Shown: positions 1 to 13,745 of the stretch, piece by piece
How positions within the stretch are numbered: the stretch's first letter is position 1
Layout: the number at the start of each line of letters is the position of its first letter
NCBI RefSeq assembly: GCF_949628265.1
Contig: NC_088787.1
Span: 23,302,501 to 23,366,500 of the forward strand
Origin: Cloeon dipterum
Lineage: Eukaryota > Arthropoda > Insecta > Ephemeroptera > Baetidae
Reading direction: 5' to 3'
DNA length: 64,000 nucleotides
Notes under the pieces: model-generated
The model's input: the letters and a program-made list of their open reading frames with translations, nothing else
Told to the model about the DNA's origin: nothing
The model's database searches: none
Position numbers and translations under genes: made by a program

Positions 1-2660
1 CTCGCGACGAGAAACAATAATTTATCAGCTGCCGAAATTCTGTGCGACGCGTTTCAGATGGAGAGACAACCACGGTACGAGTACAGCAGAGTAAAATTGA
101 TTTTCGATGATGTAGGCGAGAAACTTGTGCGGTGAATTATCATAACGGCGTTGGAGACAATCTATTTGCCACTCAGTTACGGCGGCAAATGGCAAATATA
201 TGGAAAAACCCACTTTGCGAATTGTGCTTTTTATTCACGGAAGATAATTTTTCTAATATTATCAAGAAGGAATGGGAAATTTATGCCTTTGATTTTTCTT
301 ATAAAACGTGATTTAATCCATAGATCTCCGATTCTTTTTTACTTCCATGCCATTCTTTTTATAACTCACATTGCATAAACCATGGGTTGATAATACCTAT
401 TACTGATAATTACTTTTGAATCTAATACTAAATGGGAACTGCTCTATTCAAGTTCTTTTATTAAATTGTTGCTCATTTAGGACGAAAAATACTCCCATTT
501 AACAGTAGTCCAGCAGCCCAAAATCACGAGTGGTATGATGATAAAATTTGAGAGCATTATTTATGACCGCTATGGAGCTTAGTGTTGAATATGAATAAAC
601 GTAACATGTCTCCCAATCAGTTTACTAATTTTAAGTTACACGGTAAACTGCCGTGACTTGGACAAAGATGCGCGATGCACACCATTCGTCAAAATGTAGA
701 GAATTCGCTGGGGAAAAACTTCTGCCATTGGGGCCATCAAACATTATTTTTAAAAGTTTGCAGCCGCGCTTAACCGGTCTAAAGGCAACCAACTTAAATT
801 CTTTCAGCTGTGAGATTTATTAACACCATTTACTAATATGAATGCCTTTAGAGAAAGTCCACTATAAACACTTATTATTCTTGTTTTGTTCTTTACTAAT
901 GATACTTTCCAAAACATATTCTGTTGCCGTTCAGAAGAAAATTTTGAAATCTACTATGGCTAAAAATGTATCTTTTCGAGAGATTATCATGTATCAAATC
1001 GTTTTTGCAGTATTTTGCTAGTTTTGTACCCATTCTTTTATTGTCTTGTGCAAACGAATAAACATAAAAATGTTATCTCTTTGTCTCTTCATCGCTTATT
1101 AATCATTTTAACGAGCAATAACAATTTAATATATAAAAAATACTACACCGCAGTACCTCTAAAATAAGCTAAGACCTGCAAAAGACCAGAACTTTCCCTC
1201 GCATATCCCATCACTCCTTAAGTTACGGTTGGCGAAAATTTGCTTCTGACTCGAGCAAATTTTCATTGGGAACAAGTTCAAACTAGCACCATGTAACCAT
1301 GTATTCTTGGCGGTGGCGGCGATGAACGAACTTGCGAAAGTTTTGGACCTCTGGTGGTGAAACGTCTTCTTTAAGAATTTGCCGCGTGAAATCGCGCTCG
1401 ACTGGCGGAAAATAAAAGCCGAGAGTAGACATTTCGCCGGCCACTAACGTGCGCGCACGGATTCATTTCTTGGTCCGGCGCCTGTGCTTATTCAGGCCGC
1501 ATAAAGTTCACGAGCCCTCGTAAAAAACGGCACTCGTGCTCATTCCTGCAGACTTGTAATAATACATTCAACTCGTGGCTCTCGGCGAGAGAGTGCAACG
1601 ATGATGACCTCGTATCTTGCGAAATGAGATAAGGGGGAGAAAACGATCACAAAAGATTCTCTCCGCATTGCAGTTTCTCCACGGGAATGATAAAAATGTT
1701 GCGCAGATTTTGCTTGCAAAGTGTTTAATAGCGTTTCGCAAGTTTAATGAAAACCAAACTTGCCGAAAGAGACATTTTATCGGGGCATGCAAAATTATTG
1801 CAAAGTTATTTTCATTCACAGTGGTATGCTTAATACAAATGAGGTCATATTGAATTCGTTTAAAAACCGTTTTAATATTAGAAAAAAATGTTTATTTGAG
1901 CATTTCAATGAAATCGTCTGTGAGTAATACTTTCTATTTTGATGTTTTTAAGTATTTCTATCTTTTGAAAATTTATAATTATTTCTATCTATCATCAACA
2001 GTTGAACTTCATACGACAAAAGATCCCTCAACGTCAAGAACTTATAAAAAATGAAGTAAGACCAAATTAAAAAAAAAGCAAAACAGTGTGTTGGGTCACG
2101 ATTTTTTTAAGAGCATATTAACACCCATGTGTTTATTTCTTTTAACATTTCATAAGATTTTAAAGCAAATTTAAAAAAAAATGATGAACAATGAATTTTT
2201 TACTAAAATGAGAAGTCATTTGGTATTTAAAATCTTGTCATACACCAACAGTGTCTTTTGTAAGTCATCTGTTGGAATAGCTTCAATTAGAGGCGTCTGG
2301 TTGTGCAGAATGTTTGTTCAGGCTCGCAAATTAGATTGAACCCTTTCCTACTTGCGCTCGTGCTACTCCTCTGGTGTAAATTTCGCCAGCGGCCCACAGT
2401 TTGGCGGCCAGGCCACTCGACGAACTCTTGCTGCGACCCGGTTGGCTCGATTTCAGCGGAAGTGGTGAAAAATAGGCTACAAACTTTTTAATGCAGTTGT
2501 CGTGTCGTGATTTGCATTCGCAAGCAACCAACGAGGCAAAGACACAATGAATTCTATTTAGGTCTCGCGAGAGGCTGGCAAAGTTGGCCGAAACTTTTTC
2601 CTTACACAAAAGTGCGGTTGCACGTCCAACGCAAATGTGCACATAACACCAAATTTGTTT
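1..2660. other. AT-rich non-coding stretch
   Basis: No open reading frame here has coding character or plausible splice partners. The longest frames are under 90 codons and low in information. A moderately GC-richer patch lies at about 1300-1560, but I see no recognisable motif in it. The stretch is best read as intergenic or intronic DNA. Confidence 0.6.
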
Positions 2661-2661
2661 A

Positions 2662-2663
<2 letters not shown>

Positions 2664-2709
<46 letters not shown>
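2664..2709. repeat. (TC)n microsatellite
   Basis: About 46 bp of uninterrupted TC dinucleotide. On the minus strand it reads as GA, which explains the Arg-Glu run in a spurious minus-strand frame here. GA tracts can bind GAGA-type factors in insects, but nothing else here points to a promoter. Confidence 0.95.
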
Positions 2710-2713
<4 letters not shown>

Positions 2714-5250
2714 CCCCACGGGTGAAAACTAAAGGCAAACTATTGCTTTGAGAGCGTATTTTTTGATTTAGCAAAGAACACATTTTATTAGTTCTAATTC
2801 CCGCCGCATACACAAAGCTGCGTGTTTCGCAATTTTTCCATTTTTACGGGCCTCATTTTATCCACGTTACTTTCGCAAATCCTCAAAAATATTACTCCAG
2901 CTGTGTCATTTAACTTTATAAATGTGCGGCGAGGATAATAAATAGGACGCGGCCCCGGGTCTCTCGAGCTGAAACTTTATCCTGCTCGTTTTTTTTTTGC
3001 CTAAGTGCAATTTTTATCAGAAATGAGTCGTCTGCGCAGAAACACTCGTCGATGGGTGTCACTTTCTCTCTCTTCCTATTTCATATTGCGGCCAACTTGT
3101 GCTCCCAAGAGAGGCGAAATTCAAGGCGAAAACTGATACTGAGAGCTAATGGAAGGCAGTTTCTTTTTATTATGGTGTGAGATCATTGCATTCAGGTATA
3201 CATAATGCACACGCATAAATACCAGAATTAATGTATTTTCCAAATTTTGTTAGTTTGTTGGATGGCCACAACAGCAAATATTCTGGACTTTTCGAGTCTT
3301 CAATTATTTTCTTTATTCCAGAAGTGTTCCGAATCATGAGTTTTAAAACTGCTTCATCATTGGTTATATTTACTATATATTAACTATTATTTTTTCGTTC
3401 CATTTCATTCCTGAGAATGTGATAGGAGAAAAAGGAAGGCAATACGGATTACCGTAGTTTGGCTTCCTCTCTCAGCTTCAACTGCAATCTGCGTTTGTTT
3501 GCCTTTTTACTCGATAGTCTCTTTCGCGAGCAAACTAGCAATTTAATCAAATCAGTTTGCAATTTCAGTTCTGTTTGATACGACTCTCTGTGTGATCAAC
3601 CAACTGCTCGTGCCCGCAAGTGCTTGAGCAAAGACGAACTCATTACAATATATACTCCCTCTCTCGTCTCTTTGCGATGAAATTGCTTGTGCTGGACGTA
3701 TTCTCCTCATCAACAAGAAATATTTAATCCAACCACTTTCCTCCCACTGCATTTTTTATTTCAAACACATGAAATGGCTTTGACTCGCGTCCACGGAAAT
3801 GAGAATTCTCCGTCGCAACGCCGAGGGATGTTTTTCCTCGTGATTTTTATTTGCGAAACTTTGAATGATGAATCTTTTCCACGACAATTTTCAAAATTAA
3901 TAACAAGTTCGCGATATAAATTTAATTAAGGTCTGACAGAGACAAATTGCGCCGCCAATGATAAAGCGAGTCAGGGCTAATGGGGAATTTTGCTTGATTC
4001 GTCGTTATTTTCGTCGGAAACCGAGTTTGAAAGCGCCGCTTGTTTTGTAACCGTGTGAATATTTCAGCTCGCAGGGGCAGAACATGTTGCGTGCGAACGA
4101 AAAACTTTTTGCGACCATCCAACCACACGTTCCCCAAGGGCGTGCTGAAATTAGGCGTATATACACGAGTGAAATGTTACTGAACCTGCGCTCTTGAATT
4201 CGTGAGTAAAGTTTACTATTATGTTTGTTCATTACACAAAATCATATCCTCTCGACATTAAATTTCAAGCAACACAGGTTCAATTTTAGGAGCAAAATTT
4301 AGCACTGCAAAACTTACTGTCCTCATTTCCAGTTGTGTAAGCAATTTTTTAGTCTCTATTAAAATTATAAGAGTAAATTATATTTTAGTAATTAAAATAA
4401 TTTTGCATCTACAAATTCATGACAAAAAGTGTATTTTCTTTTAAAATGTCACTAGAAATTAATAAAGCATGAGTTTATAGCCAAAAGTATTGCTCCCAAA
4501 CTAGGAGGTCGTGAAAAACACATTAGTGGCACGCAAAACTTCATGATCTCCATATTCAGGAGCCTATACGAGTATCGGTTCGAAATCTAATTTCACCTCG
4601 GCAGTAATTTGCGAGAGAACAAAATGAAAAAGGCGATCGTATCGATTGGCCTCGACTCGCATGGTGCCTAAGGCCAATATGTATTTAACTGATGGAGAGA
4701 GGTAGAGGGAAAGAAATAAAAGACCCGCGTGTGAGTAATCGACTGTTAAAGCCAAAAATAAAAAGTAAAAATTTTATGTCCGAACAGTAAAAATTTTGTT
4801 TGCTCTTATCCATCAACCATACAGGCTGGCCCTGAAAATGACTCCTCAATCAGATCAATTTTTAACTATAATCCTCCAATGAACTTGTAATAGTACATCG
4901 TTATTTTAAGCAGTGTTTATTAATGAAATCCGCGTGCATTTGGCATATGATTAATCGTGATTTCATCCCCCCTTTCTTGGTTTAGGACGTTGAAATGATT
5001 CAACCTCGATTACATTTTCAGTTAATAAGAAATTTAACAATCAGCCAATTCTTAAAACAATCTTTTCCTTGACATAACTGCCTCTATTTTGGAAAAAATA
5101 AAATCATCCTCGAGAATGAAGCAATTTAGTTTTCGTTTGCCGAATCGCAGGCCAGGCCGATCGATTCACGTCCATAGATTGTGTTAAGGCCGCGTTCGTC
5201 CCGGCACATGCATAAATAATGCACAATCAGTGACGAAATGTGCGCACTGG
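2710..5250. other. AT-rich non-coding stretch
   Basis: No supported gene. Only short open frames without splice partners are present, and I see no repeat structure or RNA gene signature. Confidence 0.55.
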
Positions 5251-5253
5251 GTC

Positions 5254-6446
5254 ATGCAAATCGGCACAGAGGCCGGGTGAAACCAGCTTTTTCCAAATGG
5301 CAATCACAATCACGCGCTCCTTGCGCGATAATTCACGGATGCGATGCCCGATACATGCGAGATCGTGTCCGCGTACGTGATTTATGCAAATGGCTTTAGA
5401 GCTCTACGTCGAGATCCAAACAATATATCAATAGTAAAAAATGGAAATAACGAAAGCATCAATCAAGTGCTCCAATGCAATAGATAAAATGGAAAAATCA
5501 ATAATGTTAAATTTTTTAGAAAACATTGCGAACCGCTTCACTCAATGAACAATTTCGTTAGCTCAAGGAATAAACAAAAAAAAAATAATTGAAAAAGGAA
5601 ATAAGACACTCACATTAAATTAAATATAAAAGACTTAATTTCAATGAATTATACTTATCATAAAATGGTTAGAAAATTGATAGGGGACGAGATATGAAGC
5701 TAAACTCGCATTTATTTTTACTAAGTGTGAGAATAAACATCCAATTAATTAATTAAATTAAATTATTCAAATAAAGGATCCTTTACAGGATTGAGTGATT
5801 TTACTATCCACATCGGGTAACTCTTTAATTCTTCAACATTTAAAGACACCTATATCTAGTTTGAATCTGTTTGGCAATTTATAACAATGTTTCAGACTAT
5901 CAACTCTCATAGTGTGCAAGACAATTTTCACGTCTTTAAACAGTTTGATCAATAGACCTGACGATTCGTGCTGATCTGAAATGAGGTGAGGCAGAGATAG
6001 CATCGTCGGTCGTCTAGATTTCACAGCGCTATTGATTGTTGGCACATGCAGTGCATGTTGAATGGCCTGAAAAACAGTCGTTCGAGTCGTTCCGTTCCTC
6101 TGTTCGTTAGTTCATACATTTCTCAATCCAGCTCAACCGTCTCATCTCACAAAGATCTTGGCGCCCTTCATTAATCTTGGTAGCCGCGCGGGTGTCATTC
6201 AATTAGCATGCGTCCAATCAAAACAGATGCTCACTGGTGCAAAAAAATCTGCAATGCAAAAGCGGCGGCCTGAGCAGACGGAGATAAAAAATAATGCTTT
6301 TAATTATCCGTCCTAATTTGCATAGACGGCGCAAAAGAATGCAAATTCCAATAATTAAAATGCCTCTTGAGTCACGTCAACGTCGTCAAAGCATGCAAAT
6401 ACGGAGAAAGAGAAAAGCGCGCGGCTGTTGCAATAAAAATGCAAAT
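5254..6446. promoter_or_regulatory. Cluster of POU octamer motifs (candidate enhancer)
   Basis: Six perfect octamers (ATGCAAAT or its complement) occur at 5254-5261, 5384-5391, 6316-6323, 6339-6346, 6393-6400 and 6439-6446. Four of them fall within 131 bp. TAAT cores, typical homeodomain half-sites, lie next to the tight group. The octamer is the established binding site of POU-domain factors. Enhancer function is inferred from motif density only. No promoter or gene is visible within several kb. Confidence 0.4.
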
Positions 6447-9400
6447 TTTAGCTTTTCATTATATTTTTCTAGATTTTGAAAAAAGTGGAATCGAGGCCAG
6501 TGATTTCGCAAAGAGGTGCGGGTGAATCTTTTTCTTTTTCGTAGCTGCACACCTAATTACTCGCCGGCTGCCACACTTTTCGCAGCTGCTCGAGCGGAAG
6601 TGAAAATGAATTAAAAGACCCTTGAGGCATTGCACTCAAGAGTGGAATTCGCTAAATGCACGTGGCTGCACAACTTTGGCCTACTTTGTCATTACTGCCG
6701 TACTCTCCGCGCGCGCTCTCTCATCACGATTTTTCACCACTTCATGCAGCTGCACCCTTTCAAGAGGTTAAATGCGGGACATGTTAGTAATTTTAACGAG
6801 AGCTCGGGCAAAACTAGGTGTTGGAAACTGTTTTCCAACTAAACAGAAGATCTCAACTTTACCGTCCTAAAGAATTCTACAGCACAGTTTTTCCTTGAGA
6901 CAAAACTCTATTATTTCGAGTGTTTCTTAATAACAGTTAACAGTAAAAATATTTGAGTCGTACAGACTTATCTTCTTAGGCAATTCAAGAGAGTCCGTTG
7001 TGAACCTAACCATATTTCCCGGCTTATTTAAATGCACAGAGATCAGAACATTAGGAGAGCATGTTAGAGCTAGGCGAATGCAGGACAGGACTTATAATTA
7101 GCAGCCTTATGCAAAGGTCGTTAGTCGGAGGGGCAAACGCGGCCAATTTGGTGAGCAAATTGACACAGGACCATTTTCTGTCCACAAATACGCGAATGCA
7201 GAGCTGTAATTCAGTGCGACCATTAGCCGCGGAAAAGGGGTGAAACGTGGTTTTTAATGGCGAGAGAGCTGGGCGGCGAAATAACGATGCAGCCAGCACC
7301 AGAGAGAATAATAATTATTATTTTCCCAGCAGTCACACCTCTTTTCACCTCGGCAAAGGAGGAAATAATGTCTTTGCCTCACGCGCTGAAGTGAGGAGAA
7401 TGAAACAACGAGCACCGCCTGGTTTCTTTGACACTCTGCAAAATTTTCCACGGCAGAAAAGCCACTTGTGCCTTTTCCTTTTGTCCCACGGAGAAAAATT
7501 TCTTTCGCTACTATTCCGCGCGTGATTCATTTTTTTTCTTCTTCAAAATGTGTCCATTGCAGAGGGTGTAACCAGAAATAAAATATGATTTCAGTTTTTT
7601 AAGATTTTCCGGACTGAGTCGGGGTTTTTCGACACGCCCGCGATGGTTGACCAGAGTTGGAGGGGTGCTACACAAACAGGCACACGCCAACACGTCATGC
7701 GTGTCACGGCTTTCACTATCTACTGTGTATAAAATTAAAGGATTTCATACTGAGGCTCTTCCTGGCTGTGTCTGTAAACTTTGTGATAAGAGCATGGAAT
7801 TCTATCACTTCTTGAGCTGTGACAAAAATCAGATGAGTTTGACTCATGTCAGGCTGCAAAATTGCCAGCCAAATGACTGACCTTGTATTTTGTTACTTAA
7901 TAGAATCTGTTGTACACGAACTTGTGTTTAATAAACAAATTGATAGAGTTTTTTCTCCGCCTGCTTTGTGTTGACACAAACGGAGTTGACCGCACGGCCT
8001 GTCTGTGTTTTTGCATCCTAAGAGGAGACAATTTTTCCCAATGGAGGTTAGGTTAATATGCAGACACATATATATCTTTTATAATATAATTTTATGATGA
8101 AGTTTGCGATTGAAGGAATTTTCACGCGAACTGCTACTATCTCTATACCATTTTATAATTAAAATTCAACGAACCACAAAAAAATTTTCAGCAATAAAAA
8201 TTGGTAATACAACTGGTGTCTATGTACTATTAAAAAAAAGATTAAAAATTATACATAAAAAAGATATGATATAAATAATACATAATAATTTTGAAGATAG
8301 ACATGTATTTACTCGATTTGCATGCCATGGATATCACTATTTGTTCTGTGCAACTCAGATGTACCATTATGAACCTCAGGAGATTTGTAAATGTAGATTT
8401 TGTGGAGAACAGTGTGAAAAATATCATATTTTGAAATGTGTAGTAAAAAGAATTAGTTTAAGAACAGCAGCAAAGACTTGTAAGAATTGATTGTATAGGA
8501 TTAGTGTCGCACGCATATATGCGTTTAATAATAAATTCATTCATAAATAATTTTTCATGTCCCAATCCATGAAATTTTGCTCTGCGTGCACTGAACTCCA
8601 GAGCTAAACTGACTTTTCAGTGCATTTAATTTTGATCTGCCAAAGCTGTCAATTTTACCATTAAAATCCGCTTTTGCAACCATATATTCCCGCATCTCTA
8701 AATATTTCAGCATTCAGGTCTTTAAACCCTGTTAATGTCTAAGCGGATAATTTTCATCCCTCTATACTCGTATCCAGGCCGTGTTTCACTGCCGTTTTGG
8801 AATTCCATTCGTCTGCCAACCTTGACTAGGAAATTTCAAACTGGGCTGCAAAATTGCAAATGCCATTAGCACGCGCGGACAACAAACGCAAACAGGTTTA
8901 ATAGTTTTTTGCGCTGCGCGACACGAAAAGTGGCACAAATCCCGTGCCGGCGATAAATGCATTCAAACAGATTTGAACGGCTGTAAATCACGCTGTCCAG
9001 TGGCAATATCGCCGAGTCACGTTTTGTAATTCCAGCACGGATAAAATGATTTGGTCTGATTTTACCTCGGCAATATGGTGTTTGAGAGCACATGGTCATT
9101 TTTAAATGTGCACTTTTGGGAAAGTTCATGAAAAATTCATGTGTCCGGGCTGGCGAGAGAGATTTGACTTTTTGCCGGCGAAATGGGTTCGGTGAGGGCT
9201 GTAAAGGGTTTAATGGAAAAATAGTCTCCATGCCGCGCAGCAAATAAAACTCTTTTCACTGGCCGCATTTCCGCAAAAGCATACAACAGCACAAACGAAG
9301 ATTCAAAGAATTGAGATGAAAAGCTGGAATGGGTTGGTCGAGTTTTTTCAGTTTGAGTAAATTGCTGAGTCGGAATTGCTATGGTCAGTATGTAGGGTTT

Positions 9401-9820
9401 TTTCATTATTTTCAGTTGGATTTCATCCTCAAACACTGTACGTTCTGTAACGGTGCAAAAAGTTTAAATTTTTTACTCAACGCAAAACAGTGTAAATTTT
9501 CTACACGCGTTTTATAAGTTATTATTACTGTAATATTGATCTGTTTTGTAACTTTTGTCTACATATTATTAATTTTTTAATTTTTGAACGCGATATTATC
9601 ACTTAATAGTATAGTAGTTAGACATTACAAAAGCCTTTCAAATTTTTTATGAGATTTTTATAGTTTCCTCTAAGGTATATTTTTAAGCCAAAATGTTCAT
9701 TAAACACTATAAAGTACGTTATATTTTTCAATCAAATATCACTTAAATTATCTCCATTAATTAGAACATGGAAAAAACATCGATCAACTTCGATTATTGG
9801 CGACCTTGGCGAGGACCTAC
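6447..9820. other. Non-coding stretch
   Basis: No open frame has convincing coding character or homology that I recognise. Base composition alternates between GC-moderate patches (about 7050-7700 and 8860-9300) and AT-rich DNA, as expected of a long intron or intergenic region. Confidence 0.5.
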
Positions 9821-10082
9821 CTTAACCTTGAGTGAGGGGTGGTTGGGGCTCTAGCGGCAGAGGGTTGCTGGCTCTGGCCTGGTGCACATGATGTGACTGA
9901 AGCTGCAGCCTCGTGCCGAGAGCGGCGGAGCCGAGGGCGCCGCCTACTGCATGCGCATACCCGCCACTGCACGCACGCACTCGCCCCCTGCCATACACAC
10001 CATCACCACCGCGCCACCACCAACACAACAACAATAATCTTTTACGCCCGTGCCCTCGACGCACACAACACACTATCTCCAA
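9821..10082 (-). promoter_or_regulatory. GC-rich block with minus-strand splice donor; possible 5' UTR exon
   Basis: This is a sharply GC- and CpG-richer block within AT-rich flanks, with CAC/CA-rich low-complexity sequence at about 9960-10030. On the minus strand a strong donor (AAG then GTAGGT) lies at 9815-9823. The open minus-strand frame through the block stops just before the donor, so any exon here would be untranslated. The sequence is compatible with a first exon or promoter of a minus-strand gene whose coding exons lie left of the window. That would make the first 9.8 kb its intron. This is weak, and the block may simply be a GC-rich patch. Confidence 0.25.
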
Positions 10083-13000
10083 TTTTTTCAGACTCTCGTC
10101 GACGCGGGGATGTGAGAAATTGGCAATTTGCGCCTCGAAATGCTGCAGTAATGCATTTTCCCCTGCTATTAGTGGAGTGTGGAACAGCGATTGCCATTAG
10201 CAAGTGGGGCGAGAAATTCGAAAAAAAATGAGACCGGCGATGCCATGGTTTTGCCGTTCTGAAAGGTATTTTTTTTCTAACCCGTAAATTAATAGTTTCT
10301 AATTTAAATTTTGGATGTATAGATTTTTAAACACATATATAAATCAGGAAGATTAAGAGACGCACGTGATGAACGATTCAATATGAAAATTGAGAATTAA
10401 ATATTTTTTAATCAGGAAAATTGAATCCGTTGAAATAAAATAATAAAATCGTTTTTTCGCTTTCAATATCTTCGTGGAGAGTAGAGAGAAAGTTACTGAA
10501 CCACCTGCTGCAAGCATAAATATAGAACTGTTTGGTTATGTTTGAAGAAGACAATTTGGACGCAGAAGATTAAATTTAATATCTAGATATATTAGTTGTT
10601 TATTCTCACCTTAATCACAATTACATTATTAATGTTTTATAAATAGTAAAAATTTAAATTAAGATGAGAAAGTCAACAAAAATAGCGGTAAAATTTCTTG
10701 AATGTTTTAGTTAATATCAAATATTAATAACTTTGAATTATCTGTTACAGCAAATTAATTAAAAAATCTTTAAAGATACTTAAAAAATGACCTACAAAAC
10801 GCAAGCGTTTGATTTTTCTTTCGGAACTAGTTATGTTTAATTTCAGATTCCTTGCTCAACCACAGTTTAAAACGAAAAATGTATTGAAATAAATCATCAT
10901 AATATATCCAGAAGAATGCATATCAACTTATATCATGTCGATACATGTCTCAAAACTATTACGTAACTGACTCTGCAGAGATTCCATATTAGCATGGAGC
11001 TGACAGCATAAATAATCTCAGAAGATTATATTCTAAGTTCATGTTTTTTTCTTACAATTTCAATGTCATGAATATTTCCTAAATTTGAATATTCAAAACA
11101 TATTCATGGCATCAAAATTCTAGCTGAGAATGTGTTTTGAACTTTCAAATTTTAGGGAGTTCTCAAAACACTGAAATTGCTGGCTGGTTTTGGTATATTA
11201 TCACGCCCTAAATTATTTTTCACTATAAATTATCTTTCATTCTTTGAAAAGAATTGCATTATTATAATCATTTTGAATAAACATTTCAATGTGGTTAAGC
11301 CAACCATATTTCCGAAAAGCGCAGAGAGCGTAAGAAAACGCCTTTGGCTGTAATGTTTCACGTCCCCAGAGTGTGTGTGTTGTCATTGGGTTATCTGCAG
11401 CGACGGCAGAAAGCTACAAAAGGCGTTTGTGTCGCGTCTGCAGCGCATATAATGCAATTCACGAGCAGGTGACACACAATATTGGATTTTGTGTGCTAGC
11501 TGTTGTGTGTTCGCTCGCTGAATTCAAATCACACGTTCACGTTCTCGGCAGCGCTCCATACGGCTGGTGTTTACTCTCGTGCGATCCTTTGACACACTCT
11601 CGCTCGCTCGCGCAAATCCCGCGTGTTCAGAGCAATTATTTACTCTCGCCAGTGACTTCTGAATTAACGTCGGATTTGGCTGATTTATCAAGTGCCGCGC
11701 GAGGGATAAAACTCCCCTTCAAGACTTGCTCGCACAACTGACTCCGCACCGCGTAAATTATAGCCTGTTATAACTCCTTAAAGAAAGAAAGGAAGTTCAT
11801 CGCTTCCTTTTTTTCCTGCGTTATTTTGACGCTTTTCCAGCTCACGGCGAATATATCAGCTTCATTAAGTTTTGGGAGCAGTAACGCGCCCGTGATTTAG
11901 TGAAGCTGAACACGCTTTCCTGCTCTTTTCTTCCACGCAAAATTTAATTTAAGTTAGAGACTTTTCACGAGAGAAAGCCAACACAAGTGTGGTCTATTGT
12001 TTAATATTGTTTCGTGCTGCGTTGAAACCCCCAAAAGGCAGACATCGATTATTAAAGAACATCCTAGCAGATAAAGTTGGTTCAGCAGGAAAGACTTCTT
12101 TGGAACCAAAGGAGCTCAACAATATATGATATATTTACATTCGACATGATCACAGAAAACAGTCAAAGATAATTGGCACTCCTTATTTGTCTTTTGAACT
12201 CAATATCCATAATTATTATTAATTGTTTATTCTCATCTAAGTCATATAATAAACATATAGTACAAGTCAAAGCCAGAAAAATATAGCCATAATGTTTCAT
12301 TTAAAAATTGTTTTTCATGTGTAATCAAGAAAAATGTGTCTGTCGTGTCTGTAAAAATTAACAATAGCTTTCAGTTGAAATTAAATTCTGATACCTAACG
12401 TATATCGCAAGTTTCATATTTATTAGTTTTCATTGTTATAGAAATTTCGGCTTTAATCAAGGTGGCTGTATTTAATTACAAGCTGGAAACAGTGTGACCT
12501 CCTTGAGAACGTCCACCTTCATTAGCATCTATCAAAAATTAAATCTACAGTTTATAATTAACACATTAAACTGGGAATTTATACGAGATGACGTCTTGTT
12601 TGGGTTATTTTTGCTTTTCAACTCTTCTCGGCGCGATATTTCCACCAGTGCGTAGCTATAGCGAGGGAAATTCACTAAAGCAAGATGAATGGTGATTTTT
12701 TGTAGGCAAACAAAGCCAGTCGAAAAATATTTTACTTAACTTTGAAGCTGATTTTCTTGAAAATAAACTTGGACAATTTTACTCGTTTTCTAGAAAATAA
12801 AGGGAGATCAATGTGCAAAATGTGCTTTATGAATTAACTTTTAGTGGCATATATATCACATTTTTTCGGCAAATTCCACGGAATGATATGAGTTGTCCTT
12901 TGGTCAATAAGATATTAGCTAAATCATAGAGAAATTATGCCAAGCCGAAAATTAAATGTCGGCGTTTTTTTCTCACGAGGGAAAAATGATTCTGTACAAA

Positions 13001-13545
13001 CTATAAATGCAATGACGAATACTTACTTTATTCATTTGACAAAAGCACTCTGAGGCTTTTGTCTCACAGTTGCTGGCGTCGCTTCTTCATCTCGCGCAAA
13101 ACAGCAAACACATTAAAAACGACAGCGTTGTGCAGGCTAATCACATTGGCCGGCGCGCGGGAAAAGCTTTTAGGCGCCGCATCCGTCTCCACGACGTCAT
13201 TTTGCACTCGAAGCAGCGTGCTGCGACCGACAAAAGTGCTCAAATACGTGCGCTTGGCGCGGAAAAAGTTTCGAACACTCATTACCTGCCTTTTACGGCG
13301 ACATATGCGCTTCCTCCTCGGCGACGGGGTTGACTCACTGCTCAAGCACTCAACCTCCTGGCGACCTGTTCTCAGAAATATGAATTTGAAAATTTGATAT
13401 TTACGTGGGAATCGGCTTGAATGAAACGGAGGTAAGATCCGTAAAATCGAAGACTTGAATCGATGGCAACAAAAGTATTTTTATAGAAGGTATAAATATA
13501 CCGAACTGATCATTTATATATATTAAAACCTATTTTTTAAAACCT
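10083..13545. other. Non-coding stretch
   Basis: AT-rich, with a GC-moderate patch at about 11330-11760 that contains a 122-codon open frame lacking recognisable domains or splice partners. A second patch at about 13060-13350 is open in several frames on both strands, with arginine-rich predicted peptides, and none of these looks conserved. I call no gene. Confidence 0.5.
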
Positions 13546-13745
13546 ACTTTTAAAACCTATTGGAATTTTTGAAAATACAAGATGGTTGAATTGCCAAAAA
13601 TATCAACTTTTTATAATACGTTTTGGTGGTGAACAAATCGTAAATGGACTGACAGGGCTTTGAATGAAAATGTATAATAAAAAGTTGATATTTTTGGCAA
13701 TTCAACCATCTTGTATTTTCAAAAATTCCAATAGGTTTTAAAAGT
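13546..13745. mobile_element. Small inverted-repeat element (MITE-like)
   Basis: A 69-bp left arm (13546-13614) is repeated in inverse orientation at 13677-13745 with no mismatch I can see, around a 62-bp centre. The total is 200 bp with no coding capacity. The left flank carries extra tandem copies of a TTTTAAAACCTA-like unit at about 13523-13556, which blurs the left edge and hides any target-site duplication. The structure fits a non-autonomous inverted-repeat DNA transposon. The near-perfect arms suggest recent insertion or frequent arm conversion. The family is not identified. Confidence 0.7.

Noticed and set aside
2331-2813. 160-codon minus-strand open frame with an Arg-Glu run
   Set aside because: The run is only the (TC)n microsatellite read on the other strand. 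The rest has no coding character.
11373-11741. 122-codon plus-strand open frame
   Set aside because: No domain, no conserved-looking motif, no splice partners, and composition follows the local GC patch.
13059-13397. Overlapping open frames on both strands with Arg/Lys-rich products
   Set aside because: Several frames are open at once because the patch is GC-richer. None shows a recognisable domain.
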